From Agathobaculum desmolans ATCC 43058 (GTDB lineage Bacteria; Bacillota; Clostridia; Oscillospirales; Butyricicoccaceae), in NCBI RefSeq assembly GCF_000701665.1, contig NZ_JNJN01000030.1:1-34123 (forward strand): 34,123 nt of DNA, given 5' to 3'. Below are positions 8,901 through 16,643 of the stretch, piece by piece; the first letter of the stretch is position 1, and every line of letters begins with the position of its first letter. The position numbers and the translations under genes are program-made. The notes below the pieces were generated by a model, which ran no database searches, was not told the DNA's origin, and worked only from the letters and a program-made list of their open reading frames with translations.

Positions 8901-9476
8901 TTACCAGCCCTCCCCTTTCCGGATTGCTATTCCGGTTTTCTTCAACAATTCTGTTGTTCTCGCGAATCCACTTTTGCAGCTCTTGTAACGGCATTTCGAG
9001 CCAAAACGATACCGGTGTATGGTTGTTACGTGCCATGATCAAACATTGCCGTCTAATCCATCCACCGAAATCGTCATTTACAGCTCCGCACCTGTTAAAA
9101 AATTTCGAGCTGCGCTCCTGATCCGGTTGTAGTCAGAAAGCGGGATCGCTTTCAGAACATCAAAACCAATACGGGTAGTGCAAGCACGCGCAGCCATTCT
9201 CATTAAATATTCGCCGGACAGACTAGGGATGATTACCGGTCTCCCCGTTATCTGGATCTCATTTTCAATGGCCGCGCCATCACTGCCGGTCAAACGTCCA
9301 AAGTCGAAGCAAAGCTCTTCGTATGTCTTTCCCTCATACGAAAACGGGGCTTTGAATTTATGTGTATAGACATCACGCGAATTCTCTACAACGTCCACTG
9401 ACTGACCGCCTTCCGACTCTTGTTCGACGACCGCCATGTTCTCAGATGCAATAACCATATTTTTCTCAGTACTCAT
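8878..9476 (-). CDS. E': gpE+E' frameshift fusion (long tail chaperone)
   Basis: If ribosomes slip back one base on TTTTTTA (9102-9096), reading continues from 9096 for 72 codons to a TGA at 8880-8878 with no earlier stop, giving a fusion of about 199 residues. The added part is hydrophilic and W-containing (VSFWLEMPLQELQKWIRE, then NRIVEENRNSNPE), as expected for the T/E' extension that contacts the tape measure protein. It ends 23 bases inside the tape measure gene, exactly where P2 E' and lambda T stop. P2 is known to make E+E' by -1 frameshifting on a T-rich heptamer. Seen here: the heptamer, its phase and the open frame. Inferred: that slippage occurs and both forms are needed. Confidence 0.8.
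9078..9476 (-). CDS. E: Tail assembly chaperone gpE-like (short form)
   Basis: A 132-residue tail assembly protein in the position of P2 gpE, between the tube and tape measure genes. Such chaperones coat the tape measure before tube polymerisation and are absent from the finished particle. The core is HKFKAPFSYEGKTYEELCFDF, then GRPVIIPSLSGEYLMRMAARA and the final LSDYNRIRSAARNFLTGAEL. I choose ATG 9476, which has AAAGGAG 7 bases upstream; in-frame upstream codons lie inside a terminator hairpin. Near its 3' end the gene carries the heptamer TTTTTTA in the right phase for -1 slippage, giving a longer product (8878-9476). Confidence 0.85.
   Translation of the reverse strand: MSTEKNMVIASENMAVVEQESEGGQSVDVVENSRDVYTHKFKAPFSYEGKTYEELCFDFGRLTGSDGAAIENEIQITGRPVIIPSLSGEYLMRMAARACTTRIGFDVLKAIPLSDYNRIRSAARNFLTGAEL
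9096..9102 (-). promoter_or_regulatory. -1 ribosomal frameshift site TTTTTTA
   Basis: The zero-frame codons are AAT TTT TTA, giving the canonical X XXY YYZ heptamer T TTT TTA. It lies 16 bases before the zero-frame stop of the gpE-like gene. Slippage opens the 72-codon E' frame. I did not find an obvious strong stimulatory hairpin immediately downstream. Confidence 0.8.
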
Positions 9477-9491
9477 AATCGTTCTCCTTTG

Positions 9492-9527
9492 AAAAATTGC
9501 GCCCGAGCATAATGCCCGAGCGCAATT
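9492..9527 (-). terminator. Intrinsic terminator after tail tube gene
   Basis: The arms 9495-9508 and 9514-9527 pair over 14 bp (two G-U wobbles in the RNA) with a 5-base AUUAU loop. On the minus strand the stem is followed by TTTTT (9496-9492). It sits just after the tail tube gene and immediately before the RBS of the chaperone gene. It would let sheath and tube be made in excess over the baseplate and tape measure genes, by partial termination. Confidence 0.8.
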
Positions 9528-9545
9528 CAATTTTACTTGTCCAAC

Positions 9546-10061
9546 TTACTTACCAAGTGCTTTGCGAATATCAGCCCAGTAGTCAACACCATTAACATTG
9601 AAAATCTGATTGAACGGGTCAATTTCCCAAAGGATGTCCCCATCTTTGTACGCAGCATAATAGTACACGCTGTATTCACCCGAGGCATCAGATGCAGAAG
9701 CCGGTGCAATGGTTCCAGGTGCAACCTTCTTCGGAACAACGGTTAACACGTATTTATCTGCGCTGATTTCCTTATCTACAGTAGTCGTATTCCAATACTG
9801 CTCAGCTACGCGCAACTCAAGTTGATGCTTTTTCGGTGAAGCAAGTGTAACAGCTGCATCAGTTACACTGAGGAACGATATCTTTAGTGTCATCGCGTCG
9901 ATCATACCCGCCAGCGGCGTTTCCACTGTGCCGCCAACGCCTGCGCCAGTGATCGAAGCAGTCAGGAAGTTAATCTCAGGAAGTGTCACGTTGGCAATAC
10001 CAATCAGGTTGGCACTGTCCTCATAAACCTCAAAGTCAATATAAGCTTCAGGTCTTCTCAT
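9546..10061 (-). CDS. FII: Tail tube protein (P2 FII-like)
   Basis: A 171-residue major tail tube protein of the P2 FII type, which stacks as rings inside the contractile sheath. Visible family features are the N-terminal RRPEAYIDFEVYEDSANLIGIANVTLPEI, the loop ITGAGVGGTVETPLAG, and a C-terminal YKDGDILWEIDPFNQIFNVNG containing the xDGxxLWEID motif common to these tubes. The start is ATG 10061, with a run GGGGGGAC upstream; the longer upstream frame overlaps the end of the sheath gene. It is followed by a strong terminator. Confidence 0.92.
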   Translation of the reverse strand: MRRPEAYIDFEVYEDSANLIGIANVTLPEINFLTASITGAGVGGTVETPLAGMIDAMTLKISFLSVTDAAVTLASPKKHQLELRVAEQYWNTTTVDKEISADKYVLTVVPKKVAPGTIAPASASDASGEYSVYYYAAYKDGDILWEIDPFNQIFNVNGVDYWADIRKALGK

Positions 10062-10077
10062 TATCTTGTCCCCCCTT

Positions 10078-11502
10078 TTACGATGCCAACGCACTTGCTA
10101 CATAGCTTGCGTCATATTCGAGCACGAATTCGATTTCCTGTGCTGGAGATGGCGGTGTCATTGCGATGTGGAATTTTACGATACCAGCAATCAGGTTAGC
10201 CTGCGGGTTCTCATCCTCCAGCATTTCGACTCGAGCACCGAGCAGATAGCCAGAACCAACCAAACCGTTGAGCCAAATGTTAACGGTATCCATGATCGTA
10301 TCGAGCAAACGCCGGTTCATCGGCTTGTCCACCTTAGACCAGCACGTCTGAATTACAGTGTTTCCCACCCAGTCGAACATGCGGGAAACGGGAATAAAGT
10401 AATTCTTGACATCGTTGTTGCTGGGATAGCAGGCAGTGTAGTTGCCCCATGCTACCCAGCCACCCATGAAGTTCAGGCCGGTCACGATGCCGTTGGCGTT
10501 GAGCATATTGGCCTGTGCGAGTGTCAGATTGACTTCTGTACCGTCCGCAAGGATCATCCGATCACACTGGAGACTCTTGTTCGACGGGCTTTCATAGGGA
10601 CAACCGCCATTACCTGTATCAACCTGTGCCATCAGGCCTGCCATCTGGGTCGATGCATGGAATTTGTACTTATCCAGTCCAAACATTGGCCAACAGGGGA
10701 TTTCGTTTTCATCCACAAAGTTACTATCACCTTTCTTAGTGATGGCTGCATCGTATGTAGTCGCACCCGACGAGCTGGAATCAATGTCAATCAGGGCTTT
10801 CGCGCGAAACAGTCCGTTAATCCCTGCAGCTTTGGTTGCCATTACCGCAGCAACAGTAGCCACTTGAGAATGTCCCGGAGCACAAATCAGATCTGGGACA
10901 ACACCAAGTTTGGTCATACATAGTTCAATGCTCTCAAGACCCGTTGCAACTTCCGTATCGGTGACAGAAGCAGGGGTTGTCTTGCTGTAAGCAATATTCA
11001 CTTCCTCAGCTGCATAACCTTTTCCATCACCCAGCAATTCAACTACCAGATTCTCACCATAGTAGTAGGTGCTGTAATCCGTATCCTTAACATAGGCATC
11101 TCCAGCTCCACCCGCTTCTTTGACTACGAGTGTTGCATCGTTAATTGCCTCAACTGGTAACAAAGCCTTGTGATCCGCCACGGCAATGTCCGCTGCCGCA
11201 ACAGATTCTTTCATGCTGGTCGGATCAAGGATATTGCAGAAAATGACCGGTTGACAACCGAACAGTTTGAAATGCGAATACATAAACTCACAAAGGGGGT
11301 AGGATTCCCAGTCGTCCGAATACCCCAATTTTTCAACGGCCTCTCCCCAGCTGATAGCCATTACAGGAATTCCTGCCGGAGTCGGAGATCCCGCACTCTG
11401 TACCGGTGCGGCGCCGATAACGAACGGTACACCGGAAGTTGCCACAATAGGAGTGCTGACGCTGGTTTCCTGCTCGGAAACATATACGCCATGATTAGCC
11501 AT
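10078..11502 (-). CDS. FI: Tail sheath protein (P2 FI-like)
   Basis: A 474-residue contractile tail sheath protein. Hallmarks are the N-terminal HGVYVSEQETSVSTPI (the arm linking neighbouring subunits), GVPFVIGAAPVQ, the DLICAPGHSQVATVAAVM region, and the conserved C-terminal part with GNYTACYPSNNDVKNYFIPVSRMFDWVGNTVI. A perfect RBS (AAGGAGGA, 7 bases from ATG 11502) suits a highly expressed structural protein. The next gene downstream is the tube protein, the normal FI-FII order. The presence of a sheath shows the virion has a contractile tail. Confidence 0.96.
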   Translation of the reverse strand: MANHGVYVSEQETSVSTPIVATSGVPFVIGAAPVQSAGSPTPAGIPVMAISWGEAVEKLGYSDDWESYPLCEFMYSHFKLFGCQPVIFCNILDPTSMKESVAAADIAVADHKALLPVEAINDATLVVKEAGGAGDAYVKDTDYSTYYYGENLVVELLGDGKGYAAEEVNIAYSKTTPASVTDTEVATGLESIELCMTKLGVVPDLICAPGHSQVATVAAVMATKAAGINGLFRAKALIDIDSSSSGATTYDAAITKKGDSNFVDENEIPCWPMFGLDKYKFHASTQMAGLMAQVDTGNGGCPYESPSNKSLQCDRMILADGTEVNLTLAQANMLNANGIVTGLNFMGGWVAWGNYTACYPSNNDVKNYFIPVSRMFDWVGNTVIQTCWSKVDKPMNRRLLDTIMDTVNIWLNGLVGSGYLLGARVEMLEDENPQANLIAGIVKFHIAMTPPSPAQEIEFVLEYDASYVASALAS

Positions 11503-11515
11503 CTTTTGTTCCTCC

Positions 11516-11869
11516 TTACATAGTGCCAGAAGCCAGCTTCATGTAATTTACATACAGCAGGTTTCCAGCCGTTTTCACTTTGATACGATCGGCCGCCAAT
11601 GTCTCACCACTGACGACCAGCGATGCAATAAGCGGATAACTCTCCACAGCCTTTCCGATCTGCGCCAACGCATCATCCTTTGTACCGCGGTATACAGTTC
11701 CAGATTGAATCACACCGCGGATACCCGGACCGATGTAAACACAAAAACCGCCAGCTTGGCTATCGGTTTTCTTTGTACTCTTTTTTCTTCCAGAAGTTTG
11801 TACTGCTGCAGAAACAGGAACTTCAGGCATATCAGCCTGCATACTTTTATCAGTACTTTTCACAGACAT
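11516..11869 (-). CDS. Hypothetical protein upstream of tail sheath
   Basis: I do not recognise this 117-residue protein. The first 45 residues are polar and Lys/Ser-rich, probably disordered. The rest looks folded, with GFCVYIGPGIRGVIQSG, an amphipathic helix KDDALAQIGKAVESYPLI and a final strand LLYVNYMKL. I choose ATG 11869, with GAGG 7 bases upstream, 10 bases inside the end of the previous gene. Its position between the presumed tail terminator and the sheath suggests a neck or tail-completion part, but nothing in the sequence proves it. Confidence 0.7.
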   Translation of the reverse strand: MSVKSTDKSMQADMPEVPVSAAVQTSGRKKSTKKTDSQAGGFCVYIGPGIRGVIQSGTVYRGTKDDALAQIGKAVESYPLIASLVVSGETLAADRIKVKTAGNLLYVNYMKLASGTM

Positions 11870-12351
11870 TTCATTACCTCTCTTTCTACAGACGGCATGT
11901 CCCATGTACTTACCATTTCGCCAACGTAGTAAGGCGCAGATTCATTCGGATAAATCAGCGTTTCCAGTCCAGCTTCCAGATTAAGCTGATACTTTCCTCC
12001 AATGACCACTCTTTGCAGAAGATATATTCGCAGCCTTTCCATCAAATTGAGTAGCATAAGACCGCCTTCCTGCTCATCGTCATTGTATACACAAAAGATA
12101 GAGCGGACAGTAACAGTGCTGTCCGCCCGACTTCCTCTTTGCTGTGAATCTTTACCGGTGATGACCTGATGAATGATATACGGTGCTTTTTTCTTCGCAG
12201 CGCTGCTGTCTGACAATCTCATGAGATAAACATCGGCCGCGCGGTACTGCTGTTCCTCGATGGCACTCTGAACACGTACCGGCATAATAAGATTCTTGAC
12301 AGCTTTATCCGTATCTTCTTTGAGTTGCTCCAGTAGTGTAATTCGGTTCAC
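11860..12351 (-). CDS. Putative tail terminator / tail completion protein
   Basis: A 163-residue protein with an N-terminal helix (LEQLKEDTDKAVKNL) and an alternating strand pattern with QVITGKDSQQRGS, TVTVRSIFCVYN and a helix GGLMLLNLMERLRIYLLQR. This layout resembles the gpU/gp17-like tail terminators, which cap the tube and join it to the head connector. It starts at GTG 12351 with GGTGA about 7 bases upstream. Its place after the minor tail Z-like gene and before the sheath fits. The function is inferred from position and secondary-structure pattern, not from a clear motif. Confidence 0.6.
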   Translation of the reverse strand: MNRITLLEQLKEDTDKAVKNLIMPVRVQSAIEEQQYRAADVYLMRLSDSSAAKKKAPYIIHQVITGKDSQQRGSRADSTVTVRSIFCVYNDDEQEGGLMLLNLMERLRIYLLQRVVIGGKYQLNLEAGLETLIYPNESAPYYVGEMVSTWDMPSVEREVMKCL

Positions 12352-12358
12352 TTATAAA

Positions 12359-13000
12359 TCACCATCCGTTTAATATTCGGATAATTTCATGGTCAAGGCG
12401 TTCCTCAAACTTTTCCATCGTTTCCTGCCCGAGCTTCGCACTTACTTCCTCGCTGCCCAGCATTTGCGGGACAGACGATCCCATGATTTCTCGTATTGCA
12501 TCACCATCCGAAGCAGTTGCCCCGCCGGTTCTTTCGAATATTCCCGTATGCCCGCTACTCATTCGGGCAACAAACGTATTCGGAATGGTTACTGGAGACG
12601 TGCTTTTTAACTGATGGCCAGCAGCGGTAATTCCGGGATGCACAGTTTTCCACGCTCCCCCGATCATTACTTTTTCAAGGGAGCTCTGATCAAATGCTGG
12701 TCCGCTTGGCGATGCCCCAGCATACCGAAATAGTGGAATCTTGTTTCCATTGAAAATAATTAACGCCTGCACTCCCTGCTGAAAGGTATATCGTACCTTA
12801 ACATTTTCTTCGCTACGGATATTGGATGTAGAAATAGCGTATCGCTGTTGGATAGCCCTAGCGGTATTAGAGCGCAGATAGGAAACAGCACGAGTCATAG
12901 CGTTTTTCAGTGCCATATCTGTACCGTTTTCAATACCAGCCAACAGCTTAGTTGCTCTGTCCAGACCATTTCCTACAGCCTGCACCTGTACAACGCTCAT
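12359..13000 (-). CDS. Minor tail protein Z-like / head-tail connection protein
   Basis: A 213-residue protein resembling the lambda minor tail protein Z (Minor_tail_Z) family, which helps finish the tail so it can join the head. Characteristic parts are an N-terminal helical region (NAMTRAVSYLRSNTARAIQQRY), a middle with FVARMSSGHTGIFERTG, and the C-terminal IREIMGSSVPQMLGSEEV stretch. The ATG at 13000 overlaps the previous stop by 4 bases, with GGAGGAG 8 bases upstream. A further-upstream TTG start would cover the SD. It combines with a lambda-type head, so a lambda-like connector is expected. Confidence 0.82.
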   Translation of the reverse strand: MSVVQVQAVGNGLDRATKLLAGIENGTDMALKNAMTRAVSYLRSNTARAIQQRYAISTSNIRSEENVKVRYTFQQGVQALIIFNGNKIPLFRYAGASPSGPAFDQSSLEKVMIGGAWKTVHPGITAAGHQLKSTSPVTIPNTFVARMSSGHTGIFERTGGATASDGDAIREIMGSSVPQMLGSEEVSAKLGQETMEKFEERLDHEIIRILNGW

Positions 13001-13371
13001 TCGCAAATCTCCTCCAGTTCAATCCGAAGCATCCCCATATTGCAAACAGACGATGCAATATAGAACTCTCTGAAAAAACCGCTGTTTCCATCACTAATTT
13101 TGATGCGCATCCCCTTTTCAGGCTGATTGCCTTCAAAATCAGAAACATTGCAATACAAAACAGAGGATACCAGATACAAGCCCTGTGCATGGTCAGACTG
13201 GAGCTGTCGCCTATTCTTCTCCTTGAGACCAGTCAGGACTACTTGAATGCCCGTATGTTCGGCACCATCATAGGTGACGCCATCATAAATGATGATCCGT
13301 CTCTCAGCAAACTCGTCAAGATTCAGAAAAACATTGTGGTTGTCGTTCTCCACCATGTCTTTGAAGCTCAT
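12997..13371 (-). CDS. Putative head-tail connector protein
   Basis: A 124-residue protein beginning MSFKDMVENDNHNVFLNLDEFAERR, a start I associate with a conserved protein of Clostridia phages found between capsid and Z-like genes. It is mostly beta (RIIIYDGVTYDG, TGIQVVLTGL, FREFYIASSVCNMGMLRIEL). Position matches lambda FII, the head-tail joining protein, but I see no decisive motif. The ATG overlaps the previous stop by 4 bases. The base composition drops here (about 40 percent GC in 13321-13380), while the head genes to the right are far richer. So it belongs to the tail-side block. Confidence 0.65.
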   Translation of the reverse strand: MSFKDMVENDNHNVFLNLDEFAERRIIIYDGVTYDGAEHTGIQVVLTGLKEKNRRQLQSDHAQGLYLVSSVLYCNVSDFEGNQPEKGMRIKISDGNSGFFREFYIASSVCNMGMLRIELEEICE

Positions 13372-13850
13372 TCTACTGGTGCCTCCGCTCCAAGTTCAGT
13401 CAGTGGCTCGTCCGTTTCGTTAAGCTCCAGTTCTACCGCCGCCAGCAGCTTGGCAATCTCACCCTTGTTCTTGCACTTGGAGACATCTACGCCGAAATCC
13501 TCGGCAAGATGCTCCATGTCGGCTCGGGTCATGGTCATCAGGCTATCTTCGGTAAAGTGTCCGTCCACGATGTCCAGCTCATCGGGGATGACAGCGCCGT
13601 CAGCGGCAGTCTCGTCCTTGCCCTTGTCCACGCCCAGGGTACCATCGCTCTGGCTCACAGAGAGCGTTGCAACAGGTTCAGCGTGGTGTTCCTCGGCGGC
13701 ACTGAGGATGACGCCGACCTTGAGCTGCTCCAGTCGCATAGCCTCCTCGTCGGGGAGGTCAATCACATCACCGGCGTGCTTGGGATCCGGGCGCTTGGCA
13801 CCCGGCTTGCGGTATCCGTAGATTCCGCTGGTGATCTTGACTTTCATCAT
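13368..13850 (-). CDS. Putative head completion protein with C-terminal SAP/HeH-like helices
   Basis: A 160-residue protein. The N-terminus (MMKVKITSGIYGYRKPGAKRPD, then GDVIDLPDEEAMRLEQLKVGVI) is a small beta unit resembling the N-terminal domain found beside Mu- and lambda-like capsid genes. The middle is acidic and low in complexity. The C-terminal part, RADMEHLAEDFGVDVSKCKNKGEIAKLL, fits a helix-extended-loop-helix fold, which binds nucleic acid or protein in other phage proteins. I use ATG 13850, which has GGAGG 8 bases upstream. Its place directly after the major capsid gene matches lambda FI, which aids DNA packaging. The functional call is inference. Confidence 0.65.
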   Translation of the reverse strand: MMKVKITSGIYGYRKPGAKRPDPKHAGDVIDLPDEEAMRLEQLKVGVILSAAEEHHAEPVATLSVSQSDGTLGVDKGKDETAADGAVIPDELDIVDGHFTEDSLMTMTRADMEHLAEDFGVDVSKCKNKGEIAKLLAAVELELNETDEPLTELGAEAPVE

Positions 13851-13870
13851 ATCCCGTTCCTCCCTCCTGG

Positions 13871-14941
13871 TCAGTCTCCGACCACATTGGCCGCATAGAT
13901 CCACGGGGCCTTGCAGTGAGGCGCCGACAAGGGGCGAGCGCCCAAGCGCAGCTTGCGGGTGTCCTTGTCCTTATCAACGATGAACTTAGGCACACGCTGC
14001 ATGGCGAAGCTCTCGTACTCGTCGTTGTCCTCAATCTGGTCGATGCGGCCGTACATCATGTGGCCGCAGTTGGGGGCGGTGACCATGGCAGAGGTGGCCG
14101 GGAACAGGCGGGTGACGCCGGACTTGTCCGCCACGGTTTCGCGCACGGAGAAGATGTCTAGGTCGGTGCCATCGAAGTTCAGGTTGCCGATCCACACCAC
14201 GCCGGGGTAGCGCACCTGGGGAGCCAGGCGGCCATACTCGGCGCGCCGGTTGTCCAGCAGCTTCAGCGTGGCCTCGTCGCTCTGGATGAAGGCCGCCACA
14301 TCGGTGCCCACGACTAGGTCGTTGGCAGGAAGGCCGCGGTCCAGCAGGTCATTCACCATCGCGGAGACATCGCCCCTCCAGTCGCCGCTGTCCCCATCCC
14401 ACTTGTTGGCGACGGTGTACTTGGCGGGGTTGGTGCCGGAGGTGTCGTAGAAGAAGATGTCATAGGTCTCGCCCACGGTATCGTTGTCGATGTAGGCGAC
14501 GATGGTGCAACCGTTGTTGATCATGGTCTGCACGGCCATCCATTCCTCCCGGCGCTGGATGCGGCGGTCCAGGTCGGTGAGGTCCTGCATCTGGAGGGCG
14601 CGGGCCCGCTCGGCGGGGGTGCTGCCGGCATACAGAGCCTCGCCGAAGCCCCGCTTCTGCAGGTCGTCCAGAGTCAGCAGGCGGGAGGGGGCGATGTAGG
14701 GGGGCTCGATCTCGTGGATCTCGTAGCCGCCGCGAGCCACGGGAATGTCACCGGCGCGACGCACCACGAAGGGAGCCATGGCCCGGTCGCGGTCGCGGTA
14801 CTCCACCAGCACCTTGTTGGCGTTGAAAATGTCGGTCGCCGCGTTGGTCGGGAAATACCGATCACGAAAGAAACTCTGAACGGGGACGATCTCCTGGACC
14901 ATGCCCGCCATGTAGTAGGTGTCAAAAATATTGAACGGCAT
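13871..14941 (-). CDS. E: Major capsid protein, lambda gpE family
   Basis: A 356-residue major capsid protein of the Phage_cap_E type (HK97 fold), forming the icosahedral shell. Family features are the N-terminal FRDRYFPTNAATDIFNANKVLVEYRD, VARGGYEIHEIEPPYIAPSR, the tract AERARALQMQDLTDLDRRIQRREEWM, and a C-terminal PNCGHMMYGRIDQIEDNDEYES followed by APWIYAANVV. The ATG at 14941 has AAGGAGGA 7 bases upstream. It follows the decoration protein gene directly, as in lambda (D-E). The gene is GC-rich (about 68 percent in 14041-14100), unlike the tail genes. Confidence 0.94.
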   Translation of the reverse strand: MPFNIFDTYYMAGMVQEIVPVQSFFRDRYFPTNAATDIFNANKVLVEYRDRDRAMAPFVVRRAGDIPVARGGYEIHEIEPPYIAPSRLLTLDDLQKRGFGEALYAGSTPAERARALQMQDLTDLDRRIQRREEWMAVQTMINNGCTIVAYIDNDTVGETYDIFFYDTSGTNPAKYTVANKWDGDSGDWRGDVSAMVNDLLDRGLPANDLVVGTDVAAFIQSDEATLKLLDNRRAEYGRLAPQVRYPGVVWIGNLNFDGTDLDIFSVRETVADKSGVTRLFPATSAMVTAPNCGHMMYGRIDQIEDNDEYESFAMQRVPKFIVDKDKDTRKLRLGARPLSAPHCKAPWIYAANVVGD

Positions 14942-14959
14942 ACTCTTGTCCTCCTTCGG

Positions 14960-15349
14960 TTAATCCATGACCTGAGACAAATAAATACCCCGCTCACGCA
15001 GGGCATCCCGGTCGGCCTGGGTAATATCGTATTCCGCCTTGGCAATCAAGGCGTTCTCGTTAAAACATCCCATCACATAAACCGCCACATTGGCATCGGC
15101 ATCGGTGCCAATCTCCTCGTCATCGCACAGAATGCAGTCCGGAGTCAGATCCTCAGGCGTTTCGCTGCCAAGCAGATACAACTTCCCGTCTGCCGCGGAC
15201 TTTGCCAAGACTGTGCCGCGCGAATAAGTGGCGGCGGCGCCGGTGAGCTTGGCGATAACCCCAGATGCTACCTTCACAGGCGGGGTCATGCCGGCAATCA
15301 ACTTGTCGTATTCCATAGAACCAATCTTTCCGTTGAGATGCTTCGCCAT
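14960..15349 (-). CDS. D: Head decoration protein, lambda gpD family
   Basis: A 129-residue HDPD-family decoration protein; lambda gpD trimers clamp the expanded capsid at threefold sites. Recognisable parts are ASGVIAKLTGAAATYSRGTVLAKS, the DGKLYLLG turn, the DCILCDDEEIGTDADANVAVYVMGCFNENAL strand block and a C-terminal helix plus LRERGIYLSQVMD. The ATG at 15349 begins one base after the stop of the protease/scaffold gene, and that gene's last codons supply the SD (AGGAGGAG). Confidence 0.92.
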   Translation of the reverse strand: MAKHLNGKIGSMEYDKLIAGMTPPVKVASGVIAKLTGAAATYSRGTVLAKSAADGKLYLLGSETPEDLTPDCILCDDEEIGTDADANVAVYVMGCFNENALIAKAEYDITQADRDALRERGIYLSQVMD

Positions 15350-15350
15350 G

Positions 15351-15830
15351 TTACTTCTCCTCCTTCTTGTTCAGAGTCTTGGCATCAGCTCGACCCTTGG
15401 CCATACGCTGCTCAGGGGTCAGTTCACCGCCGACGGGCTCGCCGCCGACACTGGCCGCACCAACGCCCTGAGCTCCGGAGTCCTCGGTGTCGCTCATCAT
15501 GGAGGCCAGGTAGCTCTTTCCGGTCTTGGCGGCCTTCTGCGCGGCGCGGTACGCCATCTCCTGCGCAGTGCAAGCGTCAGGACCGTACTTGGCCGCATGG
15601 ATGGTCTCGGCGTCATACAGGGAGGCCAGGGCATCAATGTCCTGGATGCGCTTCCGCTCCACTTGGGCGGGGTCGGTCTCCGCAGTCTGGGTGACGGTCG
15701 GCTGGACGGGTACGGGATCGGTCGCAGCTGGGGTCTTCCCCGCCGCAGAAACGGCTGCCTTTGCCTCTGTCATCAGCTGCTCCGCGAGAGCCGGGTCCTC
15801 AGCCCGCAGCTCCTCAAGTTTTTTTGCCAT
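15351..15830 (-). CDS. Nested capsid scaffold protein (Nu3-like, internal start)
   Basis: An in-frame ATG at 15830 inside the protease gene is preceded by AAAGGAAGG and a 7-base spacer, a good RBS that the protease itself does not need. It would give a 159-residue protein beginning MAKKLEELRAEDPALAEQL and ending in the shared C-terminus. The composition (helical, acidic, low complexity) fits a scaffold that shapes the procapsid and is then degraded. Lambda Nu3 arises in the same way within gene C. The RBS and frame are seen directly; production of the short protein is inferred. Confidence 0.75.
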   Translation of the reverse strand: MAKKLEELRAEDPALAEQLMTEAKAAVSAAGKTPAATDPVPVQPTVTQTAETDPAQVERKRIQDIDALASLYDAETIHAAKYGPDACTAQEMAYRAAQKAAKTGKSYLASMMSDTEDSGAQGVGAASVGGEPVGGELTPEQRMAKGRADAKTLNKKEEK

Positions 15831-16643
15831 AATGTTACCTTCCTTTCCCCCGGCAGCCTGTACCTGCCGGGGCATATTTGTCTTATCCGAGGACGAAACC
15901 TCGGGATTGACCGTGGGGATGTTGTCCGGGGCAAACATGCCCGGGGCAAGATGGAGCGCACGCCCGTGAACAAACAGGCAGCGCCCGTCTGCGCTGGCCG
16001 CGATTTCCAGTGGCTCTGCATTCTCCAGAAGTTCGTCGGCAAAGCCCTTCTCCATTGCCTCACTACCCGTCATGTATGTAGTGTCGGCCATCATGTGGGA
16101 TAGAACCGTGTCGCTCATTCCAGTTTTGCGTTTGTAAATAGAGATTTGGGCCTTGTCCCATGCGTCATTCCTGGCGGCCAGCTCACGCATCTCGTCAGCA
16201 TTATAGCCACCGAAAAGGAATGTCCAGCACTTATGGATCATCACCAAGCTGGAGGGGTTGACCTTCACTGTGTCACAGGCGCACATGATAAGGGAGCCGC
16301 CGGACATGGCCACGCCGTCCACGACACAGGTAAGCTTCGCCCCGCCCCGCGCCAACTCCCGGAGCCGGTTGTGGATGGTGATGGATACGCCAGCATCTCC
16401 GCCGTAGCTATTCATGCGGATGTTAATCTCTTTGCAGGAGACGATCTGATCCAAATCCTCCATGAAATCGGACAAGAGCACAAATTCTCCATCCACAGGG
16501 TTCCCGTACCAGTCGGTGGGGCGCTGCTCATAGATGTCACCGTACATGGTGATCTCGGCACTCTGGCCATCGGTTGTCGCCATAGCATAGACCGGTCGGC
16601 GAATATCCACCGCTGCAGTCCGCTCTTTCTTCGGGTATTTCAT
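15351..16643 (-). CDS. Head maturation protease (ClpP fold) with C-terminal scaffold region
   Basis: A 430-residue protein. Residues about 30-230 are a ClpP-like serine protease domain. The nucleophile is probably Ser114 in GVAMSGGSL and the histidine His137 in VMIHKCW, with the MNSYGGDAG oxyanion-type loop near residue 80. It processes the scaffold and itself during procapsid maturation. The remaining part after residue 271 is Ala/Gln/Glu-rich and helical, and is also translated alone from an internal start (see the nested gene), as in lambda C/Nu3. ATG 16643 overlaps the portal stop by 4 bases, after GGAGAAGGAG. A linker of Pro/Val/Thr repeats lies at about residues 300-325. Confidence 0.9.
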   Translation of the reverse strand: MKYPKKERTAAVDIRRPVYAMATTDGQSAEITMYGDIYEQRPTDWYGNPVDGEFVLLSDFMEDLDQIVSCKEINIRMNSYGGDAGVSITIHNRLRELARGGAKLTCVVDGVAMSGGSLIMCACDTVKVNPSSLVMIHKCWTFLFGGYNADEMRELAARNDAWDKAQISIYKRKTGMSDTVLSHMMADTTYMTGSEAMEKGFADELLENAEPLEIAASADGRCLFVHGRALHLAPGMFAPDNIPTVNPEVSSSDKTNMPRQVQAAGGKEGNIMAKKLEELRAEDPALAEQLMTEAKAAVSAAGKTPAATDPVPVQPTVTQTAETDPAQVERKRIQDIDALASLYDAETIHAAKYGPDACTAQEMAYRAAQKAAKTGKSYLASMMSDTEDSGAQGVGAASVGGEPVGGELTPEQRMAKGRADAKTLNKKEEK

